From: Durusdinium trenchii
Taxonomy: Eukaryota; Sar; Dinophyceae; Suessiales; Symbiodiniaceae
DNA length: 64,000 bases
Assembly: GCA_963970005.1 (NCBI GenBank)
Contig: CAXAMN010022851.1
Coordinates: 635,038-699,037 of the forward strand
Reading direction: 5' to 3'
The notes under the pieces are model-generated. The model made no database searches. It was not told the origin of the DNA and saw only the letters and a program-made list of their open reading frames with translations. Positions 44,625 to 55,169 of this stretch are shown here, in pieces. Within the stretch, counting starts at the first letter, position 1. Every line of letters begins with the position of its first letter. A program made the position numbers and the translations under genes.

Positions 44625-44794
44625 ATCCGGACCACGTCGGATGGGTGTTGGTGACTGTAGCGCCACAGCTTCCATCGTCAGGGCACGCCCGATGCGGTGT
44701 CGACGAAGGCTTGGGAAGCCTTTTGGAGTCCAACGTTGCAAGAGGAGAGGGCAAAGGCAAAAAGATCATGTTTGGATTCGTTTTCAGGTTCTGA
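44625..44794 (+). CDS. Weak candidate exon, product unknown
   Basis: Open to TGA at 44792-44794, with CGVDEGLGSLLESNVARGEG and KGKKIMFGFVFRF. Moderate codon bias; another plus frame (STKAWEAFWSPTLQEERAKA) competes. Confidence 0.25.
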
Positions 44795-44879
44795 TCCAAG
44801 GGGAGTGTGAAAACTCAACTGATCCTGCAGCACTACAGTATGCTGGAGCCCCCTCGGTCACCGAACTAGGAGAACATTA

Positions 44880-45795
44880 AGTGAACTGAAAAGTGGACAG
44901 GAAGCTCTTAGTTTGTTTGGCGTGTAGCTTGCGCAGTCTGTGCGGCAATGCTGGGCGTTTTAATTTGAAGGTTGATGTAGATAGATGGCTTAGTGTGCCT
45001 TAGTCCTTAGTTATATGAGAAGTTATATATTTATATACTTGCTTCCAATGTTGAATGGATTTCCGTCATCGGCAGTCTTCCCCATCATCCACGGCGCACA
45101 GGGTCATGCTGGACTGCTTCATGGGTCTTGTCAAGTCAGCTGTGTTATCAGGCCATGACTCAGGCCCCGTTGTCTACTGAGACACATCATTGAAAGAGTT
45201 CCCCCACACAGGTATGAGGCGAGGCGAGGCCATTCAAAGAAAATTAGAGAAAGGGCTCCCCACCCACGGAAACAACGATTGGGAAGCACACATATATACA
45301 GCCAGCCACTGAACCAAGACCAAGAAACCTCTAACAAACAGCGATTCCAGCTTATAGATTGCACAAGCTCTCGGTTTCCAATACCGATGCTCCTCCTGGT
45401 CGCGGGTTATTTACCTGGCCTGGTCGAATACGAGGTCGCCTCATCCTCCTAGCCATGGGCGACGGATCACACACCATTATAAGGCTTGGGGAGTCACTGC
45501 TTGGGATGGCCGAAATGTGTGGATAGACGCTAGAGACTGGCCATTTTGGGGACAGGGAGACGGGTGTGATGGGTCACTGGGTGGCGGGGTGGCTGGATTG
45601 ACGGGTGCGGCTTTCCAAAAGTCCCAGAAACAGCTGGGTGAGGCTTCCCAGAACTGAAAACAAGACCATGGGGACTAGGGCTTCCCAATATTTGAGGTAC
45701 ATGGTGGGCAGTTCCTGAGTCTTTGTGGGTCATATTACTGCAACTTCTTTGAAGATTTGAAGGCGGGAGAGCCATGGGCAGCAAGGAAGCTGGAG
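44880..45795. other. Stretch with no recognised gene
   Basis: Only short, low-bias frames are present. Confidence 0.45.
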
Positions 45796-46054
45796 TCGAG
45801 TGCCAGAGCTACAGAGCTACATTCGAGGAAAGGAGCTAGCTTTTTCGGGGGATGCAAACACAGGTGCCATCAGGTGCCTGTTTGTGAATTTCATGGGTTG
45901 CAGGCCCTTGAAGCGTCACATGGGACGCTTCATGCCACCCATGTTTCACCATCCTCGTATGTCTCCTGGGCAGGCCGTGTTTGCCTCTGGTTGGGCCAAA
46001 GCAGCCGGAAGCTTAGCATCTCTGGAGGCCGTGACAGGAACCTCACAGGAATGA
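45796..46054 (+). CDS. Long terminal exon, product unknown
   Basis: The frame is open from about 45796 (acceptor GCTGGAG, or GTCGAG four bases on) to TGA at 46052-46054, reading VPELQSYIRGKELAFSGDAN, IRCLFVNFMGCRPLKRHMGR, MSPGQAVFASGWAKAAGSLA and ending EAVTGTSQE. Codon bias is good over the entire 85 codons, making it one of the clearest single exons in the right half. A competing ATG frame (MGSKEAGVECQSYRATFEE) starts just upstream but is short. No family is recognised. Confidence 0.5.
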
Positions 46055-46059
46055 ACTAA

Positions 46060-47540
46060 GGAACGCCAATCCAAGAGGGATGTGGATTTCCATTGTGAAA
46101 TGGGTAGCCCTGGGGCCGATATAAAATAGAGATCCAACTGATGATCCAACCCCCCAAATGATTACCATCGTATATTGTTGTATATTGATATACTTTCTCA
46201 ACATTCTGTTTGTGGGGGCACTGATTGAAACCAAGAGAGGGCATGCATGTTTTGGCACTGCTCACTGCTCACGAATGACATGAGATGACTGTAGTGGATG
46301 CTTGACCTTATTGATCAAATCCGGACGTGCCACGGAAGTTATATTCACCCGGTCACCTCCGGGTTCACAAGGTGTTCAGCTTGTTGGGATCGGCCTCAGG
46401 CCCTTCCACATCGCTTGAGACGGTGCAACTCAGCAGGGAGTGGGGGTTGGAGCTGTGTGACGCTGGGATCATTCTCAAAGGCCCGCCAAGCCCAGCAATC
46501 TAGAATGACCTAGATGTCATAGCACCAGCTGGGGTGAAAATGGGTTCAGGTGTGTGACGGAACTCTGGATGGTCCCTATTTTTAAACATATTGGCAACTG
46601 GCATTTTTCAATACATTTCCAAAGATGTTGGCTCTACAGCAATTTCGAAATTTCCCAATCTGCTTGAATGTGCGCTTTGTTGAGTCTTTGGATCAATGAT
46701 CCATGTGAGGGACCACCACAAGGACTGCCCGTGCTTGGCGATTGAATCTGGCTCATGTTGCCAGATTCTGGCAAGACTGCAGCGCACTATCCAGCATTCT
46801 GGACCGCTAGACATGGCAGACATATAATATATGGCAACAGCATCATCAGAAGCAACCAAAGCGCAAACACACAAACATGTGGTAGCATTAGCATTCTACC
46901 GTAACTCGAACACATGACATGATTTGCAAGGATGCTTATAAGTGCATGTATTTCTTGGTAGGAGCTGCCAGGAACCTTCAGTAGACACCGGCCATGACAC
47001 TTCACGCGACCTTTGAAGACATGTGGCAGGGGGAGGGTGTCAGGATGTCATGGTCAAAGGATCCACCATTTGCGGTTGTCTCCATGGTCATTCAACGGCC
47101 AAACAGAAAGAGAAGATTCATGTCCAGACAGCTCATGAGGGAACATCCTCGAACAATTTTCACCCGGAGACAAGGAATATCACCCAGAAATACCAAGGCG
47201 GACAGGTTTGTGGCTGTGGGTTTCTCAAGTTTGTTCAAGTTGATCAGGGTGATCGCACAAGGCAGGTGATATTCGCTCATTGCCCATGGAACAATGCCGA
47301 ACTTGGATGTGGCTGACCAGCTTAGTCATGAGCCCAGAATCTGCAAATGCTTCCGGCTAGGACGGGTGGGAGAGAAGTCGTTTAAAGTTAGGTTCCAAGG
47401 CAACAGACTTAGAACATCTTAGAACAGAAAGGGATCTTGCCTGTAAATCTCTCTGTGGGACAGTTTCTTGATCATGACACTGAGCTTAATCGACCGAGAG
47501 ATCAATGATGGTGACCAACCTCGGGACACGTCTGACCGAA
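46060..47540. other. Stretch with weak frames only
   Basis: Two overlapping plus frames at 46994-47316 (one containing GEGVRMSWSKDPPFAVVSM) are open for 90-97 codons, but neither has codon bias or splice borders. A phrase with CTTAGAAC-like repeats occurs at 47407-47428, echoing the transposon at 44125. Confidence 0.35.
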
Positions 47541-47544
47541 GATT

Positions 47545-47820
47545 ATGGCCTCACTTCATCGTACCCCCGGCCTTGAGAGAGCGGCGGACGCCTCATTTGG
47601 GGGGGCCATCTTCAAGGAAGGTGTGGGACAACCCCCCCATATAACAACCCCCATAAAAACCATGTCCGATTTTAACATATCTTCGAATCCGAAAGACACG
47701 TCTCAGGGTGACTCCGAACCGCTCGCTCCCACCGCTCGCTGCGTCCTGGACCGCTCCGCGGTTCGCGCGGTTGAAGCCGGATCCGTTAGCGGATCTGTGA
47801 GGTTCCGCGCAGGTCCGTGA
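47545..47820 (+). CDS. Small ORF or exon in a GC-rich island, product unknown
   Basis: ATG 47545 opens 91 codons (MASLHRTPGLERAADASFGG, then SDFNISSNPKDTSQGDSEPL) with high third-position GC to TGA. The last third is built from CCGCTCGC-like and GATCCGTTAGCGGATC palindromic phrases, so it may be repeat DNA that is open by composition. Confidence 0.3.
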   Translation: MASLHRTPGLERAADASFGGAIFKEGVGQPPHITTPIKTMSDFNISSNPKDTSQGDSEPLAPTARCVLDRSAVRAVEAGSVSGSVRFRAGP

Positions 47821-47899
47821 CATGCTAAGATGGCCAAGGTGGACAAAAACAGGTTTGGAGTCTGGAGTTGAGGCCGCTTTTTGACGCACATGTTTGATC

Positions 47900-50320
47900 G
47901 TTTTTGTCTTCACAGACTTGGAGCTGGAGCTGAAGATAGCTCCATGCAGCACAAAACTCCACAGTTCTGATCTAAGGATCCGGACCACGGAAAATTGGTT
48001 CGACATAGTTCGACACTGTATACAGTAGAATGAATGATTGTTTAAACAGGGAGGTCCTGATTTCAAGGTGGTAAGAACATGCTAACTGAGGGAGTGGGGT
48101 GCGGGATGACACCATGAAGGGTGCTTGTAAAAAAGATTACTCGTATTGCCATGTGAATCATGTGAATAGACCTTCCGAACAAGGTCGCGGGGCTTCTATT
48201 TTTCTACTGCATGCTGCTCAAAAGTATGTTCTATATTAAAGGCCTGTCCCATGACACTTGCCAATTACAGCTCCCACTGCCAGCCATCATCCGCAGGATT
48301 GTTGATGAGCTTCAAAAGAAACACGGTTGGAAGTGCCATCATCACAGTTCATTTCACCCCGCCGAACACTTCCAACCAGAAGCCGACTAGACCGACTCGT
48401 CTGCCTCTCGGAGGGTCTCGTCTAGGTGATGTGCTCCGTGATGCGCAGAGCATGCCTGCAACGAGTCCAAAGGCTTCGTTGGGCGGGACCGGAATGGACC
48501 GGAGAAGTGCACCTAGACGACCACATAGAGGGGAAATGGCCTTCAAATGGATGTGTGTTTCCAAGATTCATGGATTGTTGTCCCAGAAATGCCATCAAAT
48601 TGCGTGACAGTATATACCACTACCACACTACCACGGCTTTGTGGGGAACACCCATGGGAAGCAGCGAGCCTTTAGTTTGTTGATTCCTCCACGCTTCGTT
48701 CTGAAAAGCTTTATCCCCTATGACACCGTATGATCGTGCCCACATGGCAGTGAGAATGTGGATTGATTGAACAGGGGCTCCCTGATAGAAAACCATTTCA
48801 GTTGAAGACCACTTTCCAGCTCCAAACCCATAACCCTGTGTTGACGACCGTCAGCCTTGCACCCAGCTGAAACACAACCCGTCAGGTTGCAGCTCTGCAG
48901 GCTGTTGCAAAGGCGACACAGGCAGGGACACGGTGGGGACATGGTGGGGACTCGCCGACCGGACTCAGCTGGGCTCCCCCCAGTCACCAATAGAAAACGG
49001 GATGAAACGGGTCAAGGTGACCAGCTGCGGAAGGACTGCAGGTGTAGATGTTGGTGTGTTCTACAGACATATCCCGCTGAACAAGTACAATCACACCGAG
49101 TACATTGCATCATGCACGGAACCTATATAGTCGGACCTGCAGGACATAAATGTTTGTGCTAAACATGCCATATGTGACTGTGTAGGCTTTGGAAGTTTTG
49201 ATGATGAGCCGAAGTGACATAACACCAACTTGTGGGATCTTTGGCCTCTCCCATTCCTACCAAGAACTGAGAGTCAGCAATTACAGTGATTGACCAGCCA
49301 AGAACATCCACAAATCGTGGGTTCATTTAACTAGCCAAGAGCATCCACATTGGGCGTTTGACTCAGGTTCTGGTAGAAGTGTTGCTTCTTGTACTCCAAT
49401 TTCCACCCAGTGAGATATGTGTTCTTTTGGAATGTGATCCGGATGTGATCCGCTGGCGCTCAGCTCAATGCAGGCAGCAGAGGACTTCCGAGGAGCTTGA
49501 TCAATGAGGGCTTTGGGAAGACAAGTTGTTTACGACCTAGCGAGACCCAAGACATTCCAAGACCATTTGTTTAATCAAGCCACCAGGACACAGATGCTTC
49601 ATCACCATCAGACTTTGGATGACAAAGATCAACAAAGTATAACAAAGTGTTTTTGCTCTTAAAACCATCTCGCATTTCAGGTGTCCAGGATGTGGCATGT
49701 CTTCATCATGCCTGACGAGGCTTTCAATCTGATCCCCCCACCCAAAAATAGTTTGAGCTTTTAGCCATCAGATTAACTCCCTGAACTTAGACTGCCACAG
49801 GAGTCCAGGAGTACCAGAAGGTGAACACCTGGGTAGCGGCCAATCCCTTCTTCCGCCCCAGCTTTGTGTCAGGCGCCAGCTGGTGGGTGAGCGTAGCTGC
49901 GGCGTAGCTGGTGATGGGTATGCGCAGTTGAAAGTGACATCAAAAATACAATAGGCAATATGCGGCAATAAGCTCATGGCTAGCGGCTAACTGGCTGAGC
50001 CATGGTTCGCATGATAGAGTCCTGGGATCAAACATGTTGGAACATTGTTGATGAATGTTTGTAACACACACATATATATATATATGTACACACCATTATT
50101 CACCATTGCTTGATACCTTCAATTTTTCTGGGTTTATAAGCCTCTCCATGCTTCCACGAGCGACTCCGCACGACTCGTCAGGTCACCAGTCTGCAGTCAT
50201 CGACTCTCCGCCTGAGGCGATTCGTCTCCAACCAGTGATTCGTCTTTGTCGCCGTCCGGGCAGTCGATCAATGGAGTCGATCTGTACATGTTTCCAATAT
50301 ACAGACAGAACCTGCACTTC
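47900..50320. other. Stretch with weak frames only
   Basis: A plus frame at 48426-48683 (QRLRWAGPEWTGEVHLDDHI) and one at 50150-50330 (SGHQSAVIDSPPEAIRLQPV) are protein-like but lack borders. A TA tract lies at 50070-50084. Confidence 0.3.
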
Positions 50321-50324
50321 AAGT

Positions 50325-50412
50325 CACTGACATGGAAGAGGAAAATGATCCCTTGGAAATGTATTCTCATCCACTCTCCTTTGCAAACACAGGGTTTTCC
50401 ACTTCCAATGAG
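50325..50412. mobile_element. MITE-like hairpin element, diverged copy
   Basis: The left CACTGACATGGAAGAGGAAA and the right end (complement of CTCATTGGAAGTGGAAAACC) pair imperfectly. The minus-strand core GGGATCATTTTCCTCTTCC matches the core of the copies at 39826 and 62076. Confidence 0.45.
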
Positions 50413-50499
50413 TCGAAGGTTTTCAGAACTGACGGCGGGAAGCTCAAAGGCTTGTAACGGCTTGGAGCTGTGTCAATTGCCTTAAAAGGGGCAAAAGTG

Positions 50500-51231
50500 C
50501 AATCTTGAGTTAAAACTGCTTGAAACCAGTGTACTAGAAGTGCCACATGCAGGCAGATGGAGTATTTATGCAGGTATTGAGGAATTTGGCTTTGAATTGT
50601 TGTTCTCAGCTTAAGTTACCCACCATTGATAGCCCAACAAAGAGACTGGACCCATTGCGGATGGTTGCCATTCTCCAGCCTCCAGCACAAAGCTAGGGGA
50701 CTTAATCAGTGGTTTCAGAGTAGGCGCACACACTCCAAGATGTGTTCTTTTTTGGGAGGATGGGGGTGGTCCAATTTCAACCACCTCTCGGAGGATTGTC
50801 CCATTTAAGCTCAATCCAGTCGATCCACTACAAGCATTGATTCATTGTATGCGGATGTGGGTTTATGCGCCCCTGGCGGGTTTCTGTGGTGTGAAGGCTC
50901 CATAGCTTTGCGGCACACCTAGAGGTTAGCCTTGAGCATCCTGTGCAACTGGGCGAAAACTGATTTGAATTGTATAGAAATGCATCACCAGGAAATCTCG
51001 ATTGTTTTTTTGCAATAAGCTTAAGTTATAAAGGGTATATGTTGGGTCTGTCCCATGAGCTGTAACAGTCGGCAAGCGAACATCACGATGATAAAGAAAG
51101 GCCTGCAACTGAACTATCATCCACTGTCATATACTGGTATTGGGATATGCCCCCAAAACTGAACACCTATAGACTACATTAGATATGGTATATGTTACTG
51201 TGTGTTGCATTCAATTGAACATGCCGTGCAG
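50500..51231. other. Stretch with no recognised gene
   Basis: Only short open frames; nothing supportable. Confidence 0.45.
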
Positions 51232-51426
51232 ATCCGGAAAGGATCGCACGGTCTCGCCAGGCCATGGGCATGTTGGCCAGGACAACTTGCCGGTCCGAGC
51301 AAGGGGCGCATTGGAGCCATGAGAAAAGCCAGAGATCACCTCAAAATGCCGTGGGTACAGGGGCCCCTGAGGGTATCTCCTTTGGACAGGTACTTGGGCC
51401 TGGGAGCTGTAGGATTTACACTGTAG
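51232..51426 (+). CDS. Candidate terminal exon, product unknown
   Basis: After GCCGTGCAG the phase-0 frame reads IRKGSHGLARPWACWPGQLA, KGRIGAMRKARDHLKMPWVQ and ends DRYLGLGAVGFTL at TAG. It is basic with reasonable codon bias. A second plus frame (from 51264) stays open farther but is less biased. Confidence 0.4.
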   Translation: MRKGSHGLARPWACWPGQLAGPSKGRIGAMRKARDHLKMPWVQGPLRVSPLDRYLGLGAVGFTL

Positions 51427-51879
51427 ATAGGAGCTGTTTTGCTCCTTTCGGCTGGGCATGCCAAGCCACATTGATCGGTTCGCCAGAGGCGGCCAGTTCC
51501 GACAACCCAGCCCTTTTTACAGCAGGAAAAAACAACGGCTAGGGCATTCTGCTGCTAAAGGATTGCAAGTCATGAAGTCATGCTCCGTCCGAGGTAGCCA
51601 AGACAGAAGGCGATCTTCAGGGACAATGGGGACACCAGAAGGGAGCTCTCTTCGAGTAACTAGTTGTTGTTTTTTTGGGTGCACGTGTGGCCATCATTTA
51701 GTCCATCGAATGCCCTATGCCCTTTAGATGCCAATGGAGAGAAAGAGGGAGAGAGACAGAGAGAATAGGAAATCGATGTATGAACTAGGTTTATGCACTC
51801 CCGGAAACAACATGGACCCTGAGAATGGCATCCTGAAAGGCCATTATTCTCAAGCTTTACTAGTGTTTTCTCGTTGAAG

Positions 51880-51993
51880 CTCCTTCCCGCCCTTCTGCTG
51901 ATACACTGGAGGACCAACCCCATCGCTGCATGGCATGCTGCAGAGGCCGTGCGTCTCGCAGCAGAGGTGCGGCCCAGCGGACGCTTAGATTGA
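51880..51993 (+). CDS. Candidate terminal exon, product unknown
   Basis: After TTCTCGTTGAAG the frame reads LLPALLLIHWRTNPIAAWHA and AEAVRLAAEVRPSGRLD to TGA. Hydrophobic start, then Ala-rich helix; third positions G/C-rich. Other frames on both strands are open here too, including a plus frame with HRCMACCRGRASRSRG. Confidence 0.35.
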   Translation, partial: LLPALLLIHWRTNPIAAWHAAEAVRLAAEVRPSGRLD

Positions 51994-52018
51994 AAGAGGA
52001 AGAGTGGCGCCAGCGCCG

Positions 52019-52450
52019 ATGCAAAGATATGCATTTAACACCCCCCAGACATGGATTGATGGACCTCTTCATGCGGGGTCCACGTATTCAAAGAACTTGC
52101 GTCGCATCCGTCGCTATTTTTCCTCTCTCCCAAACGCGCCATGCGCCACGTGTCCATATGGCTGGCTCCTGGGCCGTTCCAAATACTGCTGCGGGCGCCT
52201 CCTTAGGCCCTTCAAACCGTCCTGGGCCGTTCAGTGCAGGACAGCTTGCCTGGTGGTGACTTGTATCATCATGCAGATGGATCGCGAGGACATTGCCTGG
52301 GTGAAGTCTTTCCCCAACCGTCCTTTGAGAGTGGAAGTTCTTGCAGGAAACCCGTGTGCAAGCAACCGCAGCAGGATTAGCAGGAGCAGTACCAACATGG
52401 CAGCTGGTGGGAGGATAATGTCAAGGGAAATAAGTCACCCTCGTTGCTAG
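52019..52450 (+). CDS. Long Cys-rich open frame, product unknown
   Basis: ATG 52019 opens 143 codons to TAG 52448-52450: STYSKNLRRIRRYFSSLPNA, CATCPYGWLLGRSKYCCGRL, AVQCRTACLVVTCIIMQMDR and EDIAWVKSFPNRPLRVEVLA. Codon bias is coding-like through about 52410, where a GATAAT (GA-type) donor after GGTGGGAG is possible. Eleven Cys lie in or near a hydrophobic stretch, so a cysteine-rich membrane-associated protein is possible. It is one of the longest non-repetitive plus frames outside the retroelement. Confidence 0.45.
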   Translation: MQRYAFNTPQTWIDGPLHAGSTYSKNLRRIRRYFSSLPNAPCATCPYGWLLGRSKYCCGRLLRPFKPSWAVQCRTACLVVTCIIMQMDREDIAWVKSFPNRPLRVEVLAGNPCASNRSRISRSSTNMAAGGRIMSREISHPRC

Positions 52451-52746
52451 TACATATCGATTATAACACGAGTTCTTCCACCAGTTCTGCTGGGTTTGGT
52501 GACTGCTTCCCTTTCGGCGACCGGGTTTCTTTGCCATTGCCCTCAGGCATTGGATATGGCATCGTGCTCACCCGTCCAAGTTGATTTGTTTGAGACATCG
52601 GTCAATTTAGACACCAAGTTGATTTGTTTGACACCCGTCCAAGTAAACCTTGGAGTTATATATATATATAGATAGATAGCAACCAACAATGTCCATGGTT
52701 GACTTTGGGACCCCACTAATCAACTTGTCCGTCTTCCTTCACGCAG

Positions 52747-52910
52747 TGCTCGTTGAGACGGACGGCACTTCCCCACCGGACGACGCTTGCGCGCCGCAAG
52801 GACCGGATGTGGCGCAGAAGTCGGTGACTGAGCAGGGCCGACGCGATCAGCGTGGCTTCTTCGGGGTTTTTCAATCCGGTTTGAGGGGCACGTCTGGCGG
52901 GTTGGTGTGA
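52747..52910 (+). CDS. Terminal exon, product unknown
   Basis: A pyrimidine-rich acceptor (CGTCTTCCTTCACGCAG) precedes a frame with strong codon bias reading LVETDGTSPPDDACAPQGPD, VAQKSVTEQGRRDQRGFFGV and ending LRGTSGGLV at TGA. The same frame is open back to ATG 52689, so an intronless 73-residue protein is an alternative. It is hydrophilic and probably disordered. Confidence 0.5.
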
Positions 52911-53564
52911 GCAGAAGGGTGTATAGAAGGGTTGGCGATCAAGGCCGGAAAACACATTTTTTGTATGGGGATGTATGGGGTACTTTTTTCCATTGGTGGG
53001 TTCAGTCCAGCGTGAAGAGCCTTCAGCGCGAGCAAGTGTTTGTTTCGGAGCTGTGCAACAGATTGTGTTATGCTTAAAGCATCACAGCCTGAAGGGATTT
53101 GCCTTTGATAGTTGCTTTGAGGTTTATGTCATCCGCATCCATGCCAATGCCACTCCTTGTGCCGGGGTCCCAAGCACAAACCGGCACTTTGCACAGAATG
53201 GTCGCTTTCAAAACAGTCCCCCACTAAAGAAAGGGTTTTCGGACAAACCTTGCTTGTTCCGGTCAACTTTTAAAAACACTGTATCAAGGACACCCTCTGA
53301 GCACAAGGTGACATGTCTTCTTCAGTTTGGGGTGGCTGGGAGTCCGCGATAGCGGTTAGTTACCGCTAGTTGGTTGTGACTTGCTCAGCTGGAGTGCTAA
53401 TAGCAGTGGAGCCTGCAAGAGTCTGGTGCGGGTTTCTGGGAGGAACTCTACCACGTTTGTTTGTACTTCTCCGCACCCCACATGTTTGTTTTGAACAAAC
53501 ACTTTTTGTAGTTTGGGTATTATGTTCAGGGTCGCAAATTCACAGCTAGCCAGCTGGCTGAAGC

Positions 53565-53798
53565 ATGCATCTCTCCGATCTAACCTCGCCGCAGTCTGTG
53601 GAAGCTGCGACCGTGGAAGCGACCGCGGGAAGCATCACGAGTCACTGGGCAGAGGAGTTGCTAGAAAGGAGCATTGGGGGTCGGAACCGCCAAGAAATGG
53701 ACCAACTCTTGGCAGGAACCAAATCTTTGGAAAGGACCGGATGCAAACCCTTGTGCATAACCTGCGTCATTGGGAAATTGGCTGAACATGTTGATTGA
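53565..53798 (+). CDS. Small ORF or exon, product unknown
   Basis: ATG 53565 opens 77 codons: MHLSDLTSPQSVEAATVEAT, SITSHWAEELLERSIGGRNR, EMDQLLAGTKSLERTGCKPL and ITCVIGKLAEHVD, then TGA. Codon use and composition are convincingly protein-like, with a Cys-containing C-terminus. An AG two bases before the ATG could make it an internal-start exon. A parallel plus frame from 53513 is less biased. Confidence 0.5.
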   Translation: MHLSDLTSPQSVEAATVEATAGSITSHWAEELLERSIGGRNRQEMDQLLAGTKSLERTGCKPLCITCVIGKLAEHVD

Positions 53799-53819
53799 AC
53801 TATACGTATACGTATATAT

Positions 53820-54902
53820 AACTCAAATTCCGAAGGGAAGCACATTATGATTATCGAAGTTTGACATCATTTGACACTTCCTCAACACCACCCAGCTTGG
53901 CGGCAAACCTGGTGGAAGTGATCTAAAGCCCGCATATGTTGTTTTGCATGTTTGATCATTCTTGAGTGGATAGGCTTTTGGAAATTCCAGTCTTTGGTAT
54001 GGTTCTTCCATTGTTGTTGGGATTGTGCAACATTCCGGTCGTTTATTTGAGGATGGATGCACCACCCATTTTCCAGCATGCAGGTAGGGGGCGAACGTTG
54101 CATTGAATATGACTACAATTTTTTCCTGTGCTGCTGAACTGTTCCAATTCAAGTTACTGTTTCTATATATTATAAATATATATATATATTCAAAAATCCC
54201 CAGCTCCCTGCATGGATGACCGAAGTTCACCCAACAAAAATACGCCTCACACCTCCCCGACTCTTTCAGGAATAATCTATCATGAAATCCTATGGTCAAC
54301 TGCCTAACTGTGTGGTCACTGTGGACTGTTCGCAAATCCATCATGAGGACATTTCCGAACTACAGTGTAACTACAGATATAGGACTTCCATAGGCTTCAG
54401 ATGGTGCTGAGCTGGTCCATGTGATCACTGGTGACTCGTCCCCAGTGAGTTAGTGGGTGGTTTTGGGGGGTGAGTTTCATGTGTTTACTTTGGCAACTGA
54501 AGTCGGGAGAGCGCTTTGAAAACGGAGGACGAGCTGTTTGAAGCATACGCACTTGTAAACTCCAAAGCACCAGACATGCCTCCAAAAATCTAGTTTCGGG
54601 GTCTATGGTAGATTTCGGGGTGCAACATGCTGTAAGAAACGGCCGACTCACAAGCAGGCACACGACCCTTCTTGAAACAGCTAGGCTAGGCATTTGATCC
54701 AACATGTAAACCTCATGTTATATTGAATGGTTCCCCCTCTTAATCAGTTAAGCAACAGTGATGCTCACATGCATTGAAGCTGCCTTGCAGCTAAGGCTTA
54801 CACGAGCAGCTTCTTGTGAGGAAAAATGCGTCGCGTGTGCATGGTGGGTCGTGAGGGCTGATCAGAAGAGGGATGAAGACGATCTGAATTGGAGCACTCC
54901 AG
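53820..54902. other. Stretch with no recognised gene
   Basis: A TA tract lies at 54174-54189. The minus frame at 53823-54344 (173 codons) has low codon bias and is interrupted by AT-rich sequence, so I do not call it. A plus frame from 54758 overlaps the exon at 54903 in another register. Confidence 0.4.
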
Positions 54903-55161
54903 GGAAAGGAGACAGACATAGAAAAGACCATGGTCGACCTGGGTGCACGAGAAAAACACGAAAGCTGCCACCTGGGAATTTCCGCAGCTGTAGCTATAGC
55001 AGGACCGGCATGCGTCATGCTGACCCACGTGAGTAGTAAGTGTAATTCAAAAAGCGTATGCCGACCAGAAGTTGGACCTTATTAAGAATGAAGCTGGTGA
55101 TTCGGTGATTCTAAAGCCTAAGGAAGGCTGGCCAGTTCGCTATTTATGCGTGCCCTGCTAA
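54903..55161 (+). CDS. Gene M: last two exons, product unknown
   Basis: Exon 54903-55028 follows CACTCCAG, reads GKETDIEKTMVDLGAREKHE and LGISAAVAIAGPACVMLTH, and ends at a consensus donor GTGAGT. Exon 55069-55161 follows CCGACCAG and reads KLDLIKNEAGDSVILKPKEG and WPVRYLCVPC to TAA. Both are in phase 0 with strong coding character. The intron would be only 40 bases, unusually short, but its borders are GT-AG. A small amphipathic or hydrophobic helix sits in the first exon. Upstream exons may include the frame at 53565. Confidence 0.5.
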
Positions 55162-55169
55162 GTTCAGTC

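Noticed and set aside
48770..48840. Sixth copy of the hairpin family
   Set aside because: It shares a few core words, but no pairing arms could be found.
53823..54344. 173-codon minus-strand frame
   Set aside because: Low third-position GC, AT-rich interruptions including a TA microsatellite, and no splice signals.
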